A stretch of 9,886 nucleotides of DNA from an uncultured Collinsella sp. (GTDB taxonomy: Bacteria; Actinomycetota; Coriobacteriia; Coriobacteriales; Coriobacteriaceae), in NCBI GenBank assembly GCA_900552145.1, contig URYW01000064.1:1-9886 (forward strand), written 5' to 3'. A model generated the notes under the pieces. The model ran no database searches and was not told the origin of the DNA. It worked only from the letters and a program-made list of their open reading frames with translations. Shown in pieces: positions 1 through 6,329 of the stretch; position 1 is the stretch's first letter; each line of letters begins with the position of its first letter. The position numbers and the translations under genes were made by a program.

Positions 1-265
1 TGTGAATCAGTTCGACATTGCCAGTCTTGATGGCGCCCGGCGTGGACTTGAAGCTGATGCCGGCGCCCACGAAGAGCAGGATCGCGGCGACGATGGTATT
101 GGAGCCACCGCGGCAGGCAGCCGTAAAGAAGCCGCCGATCTCAAAGACCTGCGGGCAGAAGGTGTTGAGCAAAAGACCGACGATCATCGGGTAAATCATG
201 ATGTCGCCCGGGATGCGCGGGACCCTGAATTTCTTTTGCTCGTTGGCGGTTACTTCCTGTGCCAT
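1..265 (-). CDS. kdgT: 2-keto-3-deoxygluconate permease family transporter, N-terminal part
   Basis: This gene starts at ATG 265-263 and runs off the left edge, so only 88 residues are visible. The protein begins MAQEVTANEQKKF. It then shows the KdgT-type N-terminus: an IPGDIMIYPM segment, a first membrane helix ending in LNTFCP, a GGFFTAA stretch, and a helix around VAAILLFVGAGISF. KdgT proteins are inner-membrane proton symporters that import 2-keto-3-deoxygluconate from pectin or hexuronate breakdown. A GGGGG ribosome site sits four bases before the ATG. The nearest same-strand gene, azlD, ends 150 bases upstream, so this is probably a separate transcription unit. The 150-base gap shows no clear terminator; a weak TACTGT at 317-322 (minus) could be its -10. 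Substrate is inferred from family resemblance, and no pectin or hexuronate gene is in view to support it. Confidence 0.72.
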   Translation of the reverse strand, partial: MAQEVTANEQKKFRVPRIPGDIMIYPMIVGLLLNTFCPQVFEIGGFFTAACRGGSNTIVAAILLFVGAGISFKSTPGAIKTGNVELIH

Positions 266-415
266 GAAACCCCCATTTCCGCTGACGGGGTACAAAAGCC
301 CACGTCACGCTTTGCTACAGTAAAGTTTGAACATGGTACCAGAAGAAATAGACCAGCCCGGTGAAAAATTCGACAAGTTGGGATGGAACGAGATTCGGCG
401 CCCGCGACGCCACCC

Positions 416-739
416 CTATATAAGGCTCAAGACGATATAGAGTACGATGCCCGAGACGCAGCACCACAGCATCGATTTTGTCTTGACCGCCACGACCACG
501 ACGCCGGCGGCCGCAATCCAGGGAACCAAGGCAGGCCAGAGTCCCGCGCCGAACGCGCCGGGGCTCACCAAGTCGTTGGCGACCAGCGCGGCAAAGGCAG
601 CGGGCGGGATATAGCCCAGGGCCTCGGTAATGCGGGGCGACAAGGTCCGCCCGCGCAAGGCGAACGCCGGCGCGATGCGAAAGAACGCGATAGCAGCCCA
701 CGACGACAGCCATAGAACCAAGAACTCGTTAACGGGCAT
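416..739 (-). CDS. azlD: AzlD family branched-chain amino acid exporter, small subunit
   Basis: This is a 107-residue protein with about four hydrophobic segments and the typical AzlD layout. It starts MPVNEFLVLWLSSW, carries an ALGYIPPAAFAALV stretch in the middle, and ends in hydrophobic VLSLI. AzlD is the small membrane partner of AzlC; the pair exports branched-chain amino acids or their analogues. I chose ATG 739-737 because GGAAGAGG lies eight bases before it and AzlD proteins usually start just before this first helix. An upstream in-frame start at 820 would add residues lying wholly within azlC. The first 11 bases overlap the end of azlC, which implies translational coupling. Family assignment is firm, the exported substrate less so. 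Confidence 0.85.
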   Translation of the reverse strand: MPVNEFLVLWLSSWAAIAFFRIAPAFALRGRTLSPRITEALGYIPPAAFAALVANDLVSPGAFGAGLWPALVPWIAAAGVVVVAVKTKSMLWCCVSGIVLYIVLSLI

Positions 740-1421
740 CGCGGGCGCCTCTTCCGTCAAATACAGCATCGCACGCCAGCGCAATGATAATGCCGACCAC
801 GACGCTTGCCGGCACGGCAATATTCACGAGGCCCAAGAACTTGCATACGGCGACGGACACCGCGCCCGAAACCGCCGCGACAACGTTGCCGCGCGACAGC
901 CGCTGCGAAAAGAGCAGGCAGATAAAGAGCGAGGTGCAGACAAAGGCTGCAATGGCGGTGGGAACATCGACAACGGCGCCGCCGATGGCGCCCATCGTAC
1001 ACGAAACGCCCCATGTTGCGATGAGGATCACGTTGAGCACGAAGGACTCGAGCGGGCCCCAATCCTCCCCCTCAATCAGCTTGGCAAGCGAGATGCCATA
1101 TGCCTCCTCGGTAAGTGTCGCGGCAACAGCCAGCGTCTGACGCTTCGAGGCATTCTTCAGATGCGGCACGATCGATGCCGAGTAAAGCGCAAAACGCGAG
1201 GAGATGGCAGCAACGCTCGCGATAATCGAAGGTGCCGGTACGCCCGCCAGCCAAAGATTGCAGATCATAAACTGCCCGCTGCCCGTCACAAACGTGCTGC
1301 TCAGGGCAAAGACCATCCAGGGCTCCATTCCCGTCTGCCCCATGATCATTCCGCACGGCGCGCCTATTGCAACATAGGTAAGAATCACTGACCAGACGGT
1401 TCTAACGATTTTGAGCACCAT
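729..1421 (-). CDS. azlC: AzlC family branched-chain amino acid permease
   Basis: This 230-residue multi-pass membrane protein is the large subunit of the AzlCD exporter. The family hallmarks are visible. There is an AIGAPCGMIMGQTGM first-helix region, then GSGQFMICNLWLAGV (the usual AGSAQF region), then SSRFALYSASIVPHL, where most members have an NLRH-type segment, and TEEAYGIS, the usual TDE(A)Y motif. Length matches the family (about 230-250). I chose ATG 1421-1419 (MVLKIVRTVW) with AGGA ten bases upstream. The longer frame to 1490 adds a charged N-terminus unlike family members. The gene overlaps azlD by 11 bases. It is transcribed divergently from the HD-domain gene; a TACATG at 1454-1459 (minus) would give a roughly 25-base leader but is a weak promoter call. 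Confidence 0.88.
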   Translation of the reverse strand: MVLKIVRTVWSVILTYVAIGAPCGMIMGQTGMEPWMVFALSSTFVTGSGQFMICNLWLAGVPAPSIIASVAAISSRFALYSASIVPHLKNASKRQTLAVAATLTEEAYGISLAKLIEGEDWGPLESFVLNVILIATWGVSCTMGAIGGAVVDVPTAIAAFVCTSLFICLLFSQRLSRGNVVAAVSGAVSVAVCKFLGLVNIAVPASVVVGIIIALACDAVFDGRGARDAR

Positions 1422-1501
1422 ACGCTTCTCATCCTGACAAGGTCTCCGAGCCGCATGTAGCGACACGGCAGAATCATCATCCGACAGCAACCGAGTTCAC
1501 C

Positions 1502-1507
1502 TACAAT
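1502..1507 (+). promoter_or_regulatory. Candidate -10 element of the HD-domain gene
   Basis: TACAAT matches the TATAAT consensus at five of six positions and would place transcription start near 1514, about 34 bases before the ATG. No convincing -35 is seen at the expected distance. Support comes from a 19-base match, gttcNNCTACRATTGCCAC, between this site (1495-1513) and the candidate promoter before the DUF554 gene (9612-9630). Confidence 0.45.
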
Positions 1508-1547
1508 TGCCACCTGATCGAAAGGCACAACTTTTTAGGAAGTCATT

Positions 1548-2360
1548 ATGACAGCTATCGATCGAGACCGGGCGCGCGCGGCCTTCAAAAGCTACACCGA
1601 TGCCTACGACGCCACCAACCCACGCATCGCGCTCAAAATCGAGCATACGTACCACGTGGCCGAGGCATGCGATGCCGTAGCGCGCGAGCAGGGCTGGTCA
1701 TCAGAAGATATTGACCTGGCATGGCTTTGCGGCCTGCTACACGATATGGGCCGCTTTGAGCAGCTGCGACGCTGGGACACCTTTAAGGACGCCGAGAGCA
1801 TGAGCCATGCGGCGCTGGGCATCGAGGTCCTCTTTGGCGAGAATCCCGCCGATGCACCCGCCGTAACGAGCATCCGCGACTTTATCGATGACCCGGCAGA
1901 AGATGAGCTCATCCGAGCGAGCATTGCCTATCACAGCGATTTCCGTCTACCCGCGCAGCTCGACGAGCGCACGCGGAGCTTCTGCGATATCGTGCGCGAT
2001 GGCGACAAGATCGACATTATGCGCACCATCGCCGACAGCACTGTCGACACTATCCTCAAGGTGGACGAGAAGACGTTTCTCGGCAGCCGTTTCTCGTCGC
2101 CGACACTTGCCGCCTTTGACGAGCACCGCTGCGTCGCGCGCGACGAGCGCAACGAGCCGGCGGACTACCTGGTGGGGCTCATCTGCTTTATGTTTGAGCT
2201 CGTCTATCCAGCAAGCCGCGCGCTGGCGCGCGAACAGGGCGATATCCACCGCCTGCTCGACGCGCCCTTTGGCATTACGCGGCCCTTTACCGACCCCGCC
2301 ACGCAGGCAACTTGGAGCCGCCTAAAGGACGAGATGCGCGACTGGCTGGCGCGCGCCTAG
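1548..2360 (+). CDS. HD domain-containing phosphohydrolase
   Basis: This 270-residue cytoplasmic protein carries an HD superfamily metal-dependent phosphohydrolase domain. Metal ligands can be followed through the sequence: His33 or His36 in IEHTYHVAEA, His65-Asp66 in LLHDMGRFEQL, His88 in SHAALG, His129 in IAYHSDF, and Asp153 in RDGDKIDIMR. This is the ligand pattern of single-domain HD hydrolases related to the RelA/SpoT hydrolase fold. The RFEQLRRWDTF segment after the HD is typical of a widespread uncharacterised family in Firmicutes and Actinobacteria, so the substrate cannot be named; nucleotides or other phosphoesters are possible. Start ATG 1548 has AGGAAG five bases upstream. The gene stands alone, divergent from azlC and convergent with etfA, sharing four bases (CTAG) with the end of etfA. 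Confidence 0.88.
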   Translation: MTAIDRDRARAAFKSYTDAYDATNPRIALKIEHTYHVAEACDAVAREQGWSSEDIDLAWLCGLLHDMGRFEQLRRWDTFKDAESMSHAALGIEVLFGENPADAPAVTSIRDFIDDPAEDELIRASIAYHSDFRLPAQLDERTRSFCDIVRDGDKIDIMRTIADSTVDTILKVDEKTFLGSRFSSPTLAAFDEHRCVARDERNEPADYLVGLICFMFELVYPASRALAREQGDIHRLLDAPFGITRPFTDPATQATWSRLKDEMRDWLARA

Positions 2361-3562
2361 CGCTCAAGCTGGGCCAGCAGCTCCTCGACGACCTCGACGG
2401 CATCACCGACAACCTTGTACTGGGCAGCACCAAAAATGGGGGCATCCGGGTCCTCGTTGATGGCGATGATGCACTCCGTCCCACCGATGCCGGCAAGATG
2501 TTGGATGGCGCCCGAAACACCGATACTCACGAGAAGCCTGGGCGAAACCGATACGCCCGTCTGGCCAATCTGGTGGCGATTCTCCAGCCAACCCGCCTCC
2601 ACGACGGGACGCGTGCAACCAAGCTCGGCACCCAGGGCATCGGCGAGCCTTCGCATCAGCGGCAGGTTTTTCTTGGAACCAATGCCGCGACCCACCACGA
2701 CAAGGCGCTCGGCATCGGCAAACGAAGCCTGCTGCCCCCACTCCTCGGCGGGAATCGAGATCTCGACACGGGCCTTAACGTCTTCCGCAAGCATCACCTG
2801 GGTGATCGTGCCAGAGCGGTCGTAGTCAAAGTCGGGCGCCTTAAAGATGCCGGGACGAACCGTTGCCATCTGGGGACGATGATTGGGGCAGACGATGGTG
2901 GCCATCAAGTTGCCGCCAAACGCCGGACGCGTCTGTTGCAGCAGTCCCGTCTCCGTATCCATCGAAAGTACGGTGCAGGCAGCCGTAAGGCCCGTCTGCA
3001 AGCGCACGGCAACGCCGGGTGCCAGTTCGCGACCAAAAGCGGTCGCACCGTATAAGATGGCCTCGGGTTTGCGTTCGGCTACCAAATCGCAGATCAAGCG
3101 GGCGTAGACCTCCGCATCGTTTTGGCGCAGGCGCTCGTCGCGACAGGCCAGGACCTCGTCCGCGCCGGCACAAACCAGGTGTTCGAGATCCCTGAGCGAG
3201 CCCTCGGGGCTCATGCCGATCAGTGCCACCAGACGGCAGCCGCGAGCATCGGCAAGCTCGCGCCCCTTGCCCATGAGCTCGTAGGCCACGGGAGCCACGG
3301 CGTTGTGCTCGTCGGTCTGCACGAATGCCCAAATGTCTCGATACGCATCGAGGTCACCCGCGCCGGCGGCCTCGTCACGCTCGATCGAGATAGCGTTGAC
3401 AGGGCAGGCGTCGACGCACCCACCGCATAGGATGCAGCCGTCGGTTACGCGGGCGCATCGGCTGGGTCGCTCGCCTTCCACTACGATGCCGCCCGAGGCA
3501 CAGGCGCGAACGCAGCGACCGCAGCCGATACAGGCTTCGCTATCGATAATCAGTCCGCTCAT
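2357..3562 (-). CDS. etfA: Electron transfer flavoprotein alpha subunit with N-terminal 2[4Fe-4S] ferredoxin domain
   Basis: This 401-residue protein fuses a ferredoxin domain (about residues 1-60) to a full EtfA. Two complete CxxCxxCxxxC motifs are present: Cys11, 14, 17 and 21, and Cys43, 46, 49 and 53, the second followed by the usual Pro and the first by Ala. The middle is the EtfA nucleotide-fold domain. The C-terminal FAD domain is clear: VVVGRGIGSKK near residue 290, a GWLENRHQIGQTG loop, VSIGVSGAIQHLAGI, and AINEDPDAPIF. Ferredoxin-fused EtfA is known from the Ldh-EtfAB (LctC) and caffeyl-CoA reductase (CarE) complexes of Acetobacterium woodii, where it provides the entry or exit for ferredoxin electrons. 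The ATG directly abuts the etfB stop (TAGATG), with GAGGGG inside the end of etfB as ribosome site. The 3' end overlaps the convergent HD gene by four bases. Confidence 0.95.
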   Translation of the reverse strand: MSGLIIDSEACIGCGRCVRACASGGIVVEGERPSRCARVTDGCILCGGCVDACPVNAISIERDEAAGAGDLDAYRDIWAFVQTDEHNAVAPVAYELMGKGRELADARGCRLVALIGMSPEGSLRDLEHLVCAGADEVLACRDERLRQNDAEVYARLICDLVAERKPEAILYGATAFGRELAPGVAVRLQTGLTAACTVLSMDTETGLLQQTRPAFGGNLMATIVCPNHRPQMATVRPGIFKAPDFDYDRSGTITQVMLAEDVKARVEISIPAEEWGQQASFADAERLVVVGRGIGSKKNLPLMRRLADALGAELGCTRPVVEAGWLENRHQIGQTGVSVSPRLLVSIGVSGAIQHLAGIGGTECIIAINEDPDAPIFGAAQYKVVGDAVEVVEELLAQLER

Positions 3563-4378
3563 CTATGCCATCCCCTCGATAATCTTGGCAAGTTCTACCG
3601 CCTGCTCGGACGCCGTCCCCTCAACGGCCTCGCACGTTTGGTCACGGTCGGGCACAAACGAGCGCACGACCTGTGTCGGCGACCCGGCAAGACCGCAACG
3701 CGCGGGGTCGGCGTTCACGTCGGCGGCACTGACCACGCGCACGTCCGCCTCCTCCGCCGCGCGAATACCGGCAATACTCGGCATACGCAACTGGCCAATC
3801 TCCTTGGCAGCCGTCATCGCGCACGGCATCTCAAGACACACCGTCTCCTCGCCGGCATCGCAGCCGTGAACAAGCGCCAGTGAGCCACACGTCGTAAAGC
3901 CCGCGCTTTGCACGCAGCTCACGTCGGTCACACAGGGAATCTCAAAAGCACCGGCCAGCTCGGGGCCGATTTGCGCCGTATCGCCGTCCACCGCCATCTT
4001 GCCGCAGATGAGCAGGTCGAAGTCCTCGTCGAGCGCCTCGATGCCGCACTTGAGGGCATAGGTGGTTGCCAGGGTATCGGCACCCGCAAAGGCGCGATCG
4101 GTTAGCAGCAGTGCGTCATCGGCGCCTCGGGCGATGCAGTCGCGCAGCAGCGATTCAGTCGCGGGGATGCCCATCGACACCACCGTTACGCGCGCGTCCA
4201 TGCCAAAGCCGATAAAGTCGTCTTTCAGCGCCAGCGCGCATTCCAAAGCGCTCGCATCAAAGGGATTAATGACCGCCTGCTTGCCATCGCGCACGATGGT
4301 ATTGGTCTTGGGGTCCATCTTGACCTCGGTGCTGCCCGGCACGGCTTTGACGCACACCACCATATGGAAATCGCTCAT
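3563..4378 (-). CDS. etfB: Electron transfer flavoprotein beta subunit, bifurcating type
   Basis: This 271-residue EtfB is the partner of the adjacent EtfA. The start MSDFHMVVCVKAVPGSTEV, followed by DPKTNTIVRDG and INPFDASALE, is typical of the anaerobic, bifurcating Etf group rather than mitochondrial-type Etf. Further family signs are RGADDALLLTDRAFAGADTLATTYAL and the flavin-binding loop GKMAVDGDTAQIGPELA near residues 126-141. In bifurcating Etfs this subunit holds the FAD at which NAD+ reacts and electrons split or join. ATG 4378 is preferred because GAAAGGGGG ends nine bases upstream. A GTG at 4384, overlapping the previous stop as GTGA, would add two residues but lies only three bases from the ribosome site. 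The gene is two bases from the dehydrogenase stop and directly abuts etfA. Confidence 0.95.
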   Translation of the reverse strand: MSDFHMVVCVKAVPGSTEVKMDPKTNTIVRDGKQAVINPFDASALECALALKDDFIGFGMDARVTVVSMGIPATESLLRDCIARGADDALLLTDRAFAGADTLATTYALKCGIEALDEDFDLLICGKMAVDGDTAQIGPELAGAFEIPCVTDVSCVQSAGFTTCGSLALVHGCDAGEETVCLEMPCAMTAAKEIGQLRMPSIAGIRAAEEADVRVVSAADVNADPARCGLAGSPTQVVRSFVPDRDQTCEAVEGTASEQAVELAKIIEGMA

Positions 4379-4380
4379 CT

Positions 4381-5982
4381 TCACGCGCCCCCTTTCTGGA
4401 CGAGCTCATCCAAGAGCTTCTCCGAAAACAGGTTGCCGCGACCCAGCTGCCCGTCGGGATCGAGCTGGAGTTTAAGCCGCGCCGACTCGACCATGGCCTC
4501 GTGACCGTACATCGTCTCTAAGAAGCCCGCCTTGATCTTGCCGACGCCGTGCTCGGCAGAAACGGCACCGCCCATAGCCGTTACCTCCGCAGCCCACTGG
4601 GCAAACAGCTCGCCACCGCGACGGTAGTCCTGCGCATCGCGCGGCAGAATGTTCACATGCAGATGGTTGTTACCGATGTGCCCCCAGGCAGCAGATTCAA
4701 GCCCGCTTTCGGCCAGTGTGCGGCGATAGAGGGCCACGACATCGGCAAGGCGTGCATTGGGCACCGACATGTCCGAACCCAGTTTGGTGATGGTGGGATC
4801 CGTGCGGCGGCGCTCGTCGATAAGCATATTGACGCTCTCGGGGACCGCATGGCGGAAGAACCGCTGGCACTCGCGATCAACCTCGGTGCGCGCGACCCAT
4901 GTCGCATCGTCGCGGCCGCCCGCAAACTCGAGCACCCATCCCAGGTGGTACAGTTCCTCGGTCGCCTGGGCCTCGTCATCGCAGTCGAGCTCCACGTAGA
5001 CACAGACCTTGGCCTCTTTGTCGAGCGCCGGCAGCGAGGCAAACGCTGTCGACTGCTCGCGCTGGCGACGTAGAATATCCAGGGCGCCAGCGTCGAAGTA
5101 CTCGATGGCAGCCGCATGGGACAGGACGGGACGCACGGAATCGGTAAAGGACACGGCCTTGTCTTCGCTATCGAAAAAGCAGCTCACACCCCAAACGACC
5201 GCAGGCGCCGCCTGCAGGGCGATCTCGAGCTCGGTAATGACGCCGAGTGTGCCGCACGCACCGATAAAGAGGTCGATGGCGTCCATTTCGTCCGCAACGA
5301 AATAGCCTGAGGCATTTTTTGTCTTGGGCATGGTATAGCCGGGAAGATCGAGCTCGAGCGTACGGCCCGCTGCCGTCACGAGCGACAGGTGGCGGCCCTG
5401 GGCAAAAGCCTCGCCGCGCTGAAGCTCAAGCAAATCGCCATCAGCCAGCGCGACGTGGAGTCCCGTGATATGCGGGCGCATGGGGCCGTAAGCGTAGCTG
5501 CGGGCGCCGGAGGCGTTGCATGCCGCCATGCCGCCCAGACAGGCAGACGCCTCGGTGGGATCGGTGGGAAAGAACTGCTCGGGGGCCTCTTGGAACTCCT
5601 CGTAGGCCTCAAGCGATGCCTGGTCCCAACCAGCGGTCGGCAGCACCTTCTTGCTCAGCTGCTTGCGCAGCTCCGAGAGAACAACGCCCGGCTCCACGCG
5701 CAGCAGAAATTGGCCTTGTTCATCGCGGCGAAGGCCCAAGTAGCGATTCATACGGGAAGTATTGAGGATATGCCCGCCGTGGGGCACGGCACCGGCGGCA
5801 AGGCCGGTTCGGGCGCCCTGAACCGTTACCGGGACACACTCGGCATGGAGCTTTCCCAAAATGGTGCGGACCTCGTCTTCCGTCGTCGGAAACGAGATGC
5901 TCGAGGCCTCGCCCGATGCGCGAGACTCATCGCGACCATACTCTTCGAACTCGTCGGTGAAGGGTTTAATGGTTGCAGACAC
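4381..5982 (-). CDS. FAD-linked 2-hydroxyacid dehydrogenase, probable lactate dehydrogenase of an Ldh-EtfAB complex
   Basis: This 533-residue protein belongs to the GlcD/LctD family (FAD_binding_4 plus FAD-oxidase_C). The FAD domain shows VQGARTGLAAGAVPHGG (residues 54-70), the FPTDPTEASACLGGMAACNASG loop beginning at 138, YGPMRPHITGLHVALADGD (165-183) and GACGTLGVITELEI (241-254). The C-terminal catalytic part has WGHIGNNHLHVN (433-444), whose histidines fit the metal-site positions of the family, and SAEHGVGKIKAG (475-486). The family is slightly shorter, about 460-500 residues; extra residues sit around 112-137. Placement directly before etfB and ferredoxin-fused etfA matches the LctD role: lactate oxidised to pyruvate with electrons passed to Etf. 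Glycolate or another 2-hydroxyacid is possible. The start is GTG 5982-5980 with GGGGGAG upstream. It is the first gene of the operon. Confidence 0.9.
   Translation of the reverse strand: MSATIKPFTDEFEEYGRDESRASGEASSISFPTTEDEVRTILGKLHAECVPVTVQGARTGLAAGAVPHGGHILNTSRMNRYLGLRRDEQGQFLLRVEPGVVLSELRKQLSKKVLPTAGWDQASLEAYEEFQEAPEQFFPTDPTEASACLGGMAACNASGARSYAYGPMRPHITGLHVALADGDLLELQRGEAFAQGRHLSLVTAAGRTLELDLPGYTMPKTKNASGYFVADEMDAIDLFIGACGTLGVITELEIALQAAPAVVWGVSCFFDSEDKAVSFTDSVRPVLSHAAAIEYFDAGALDILRRQREQSTAFASLPALDKEAKVCVYVELDCDDEAQATEELYHLGWVLEFAGGRDDATWVARTEVDRECQRFFRHAVPESVNMLIDERRRTDPTITKLGSDMSVPNARLADVVALYRRTLAESGLESAAWGHIGNNHLHVNILPRDAQDYRRGGELFAQWAAEVTAMGGAVSAEHGVGKIKAGFLETMYGHEAMVESARLKLQLDPDGQLGRGNLFSEKLLDELVQKGGA
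4388..4396 (-). promoter_or_regulatory. Ribosome binding site deciding the etfB start
   Basis: GAAAGGGGG on the minus strand lies inside the end of the dehydrogenase gene. It is nine bases from ATG 4378 but only three from the alternative GTG at 4384, which favours the ATG. Confidence 0.55.
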
Positions 5983-6081
5983 GCGAACTCCCCCTTTAGC
6001 TAACTACAGTGTTTGCAGGGAGATGTTACCGCATCGTTTCGTCGACGTGTTCGAGACCGTCTCCATAATTGGCGATTTTTA

Positions 6082-6103
6082 CGTTCGTGCAATTCGGCGA
6101 ACG
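6082..6103. repeat. Inverted repeat, candidate operator of the dehydrogenase-Etf operon
   Basis: CGTTCG (6082-6087) and CGAACG (6098-6103) are perfect inverted arms around a 10-base spacer. The site is about 100 bases upstream of the dehydrogenase start, within its predicted leader or near an internal promoter. It is short enough to occur by chance in GC-rich DNA. Confidence 0.3.
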
Positions 6104-6203
6104 GCAAGGCTTCCTCGGCAGACGATGCTTTTGACACATATGGCCCCGCCGTCGCCGACCGCGCGATTGTCGCTCGAAAAAAAGTTGGAGTATTTTTTGC
6201 CGC

Positions 6204-6233
6204 CTTTTACCTGCGGAGACGCCAATCCGTCAA
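6204..6233 (-). promoter_or_regulatory. Candidate promoter of the dehydrogenase-etfB-etfA operon
   Basis: On the minus strand TTGACG (6228-6233) matches the -35 consensus at five of six positions. It is followed after 18 bases by TAAAAG (6204-6209), four of six with TATAAT. Transcription would start near 6197, leaving a leader of roughly 215 bases before the GTG. A 7-base tandem repeat lies just upstream of the -35. Confidence 0.35.
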
Positions 6234-6237
6234 GCAT

Positions 6238-6255
6238 TTGGTCAGAAATTGGTCA
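6238..6255. repeat. Tandem TTGGTCA repeat with 11-base period, candidate regulator site
   Basis: TTGGTCA occurs at 6238-6244 and again at 6249-6255, so the copies sit 11 bases apart, close to one helical turn. Read on the minus strand this is TGACCAA-N4-TGACCAA, ending five bases upstream of the candidate -35 of the dehydrogenase operon. That is a typical place for an activator. The bound protein is unknown. Confidence 0.4.
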
Positions 6256-6264
6256 AGTAGCGGC

Positions 6265-6273
6265 TGATACGGT
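6265..6273 (+). promoter_or_regulatory. Weak extended -10 candidate for the surface-protein cassette
   Basis: TGaTACGGT has the TGn extension and three of six -10 bases. It would start transcription near 6280, giving a leader of about 50 bases containing the adjacent inverted repeat. No -35 is seen at the right distance, so this is a tentative call. Confidence 0.22.
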
Positions 6274-6284
6274 CGGCGTCGACA

Positions 6285-6308
6285 GCCAAAACCGATAGAA
6301 GTTTTGGC
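6285..6308. repeat. Perfect 8-base inverted repeat upstream of the surface-protein cassette
   Basis: GCCAAAAC (6285-6292) and GTTTTGGC (6301-6308) are perfect inverted arms around an 8-base spacer, CGATAGAA. The repeat ends ten bases before the ribosome site of the first cassette gene. It could be a dimeric repressor operator or a leader hairpin. It is not followed by a T run, so it is not a standard terminator. Confidence 0.5.
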
Positions 6309-6329
6309 CCCAGAAGCAGGGAGGTTCCC

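Larger units (their letters stand above)
5983..6329. other. Divergent intergenic control region
   Basis: These 347 bases separate the dehydrogenase operon (minus) from the surface-protein cassette (plus). No convincing gene is seen; an 84-codon plus-strand frame (6013-6267) is arginine-rich, lacks a ribosome site and resembles nothing I know. The region is more AT-rich than its flanks, with A7 and T6 runs near 6177-6197. It holds a candidate minus promoter, a tandem 7-base repeat and two inverted repeats, each listed separately. A consensus-like TTGACA at 6131 (plus) has no -10 partner. Confidence 0.7.

Noticed and set aside
630..1391. 253-codon open frame on the plus strand opposite azlC
   Set aside because: It is rich in Arg, His, Asn and Asp, matches nothing, lacks a ribosome site and lies opposite a clear AzlC membrane protein. 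It is a GC-rich shadow frame.
2312..3055. 247-codon open frame on the plus strand opposite etfA
   Set aside because: It overlaps the end of the HD hydrolase and lies opposite the conserved FAD domain of EtfA; its composition is that of a shadow frame.
5389..6003. 204-codon plus-strand frame opposite the dehydrogenase N-terminus
   Set aside because: The minus strand carries unmistakable FAD-domain motifs here, and this frame has no recognisable domain or start signal.
6131..6136. Consensus TTGACA as a plus-strand -35
   Set aside because: No -10-like hexamer lies 15-19 bases downstream; the sequence there is GC-rich.
6174..6197. A7 and T6 runs as a terminator hairpin
   Set aside because: The stem would be A-T only, with no GC stem, so a stable intrinsic terminator is unlikely on either strand.
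6013..6267. Possible 84-residue protein in the intergenic region
   Set aside because: It has no ribosome site, is Arg-rich and unfamiliar, and covers the region where promoters and repeats are expected.
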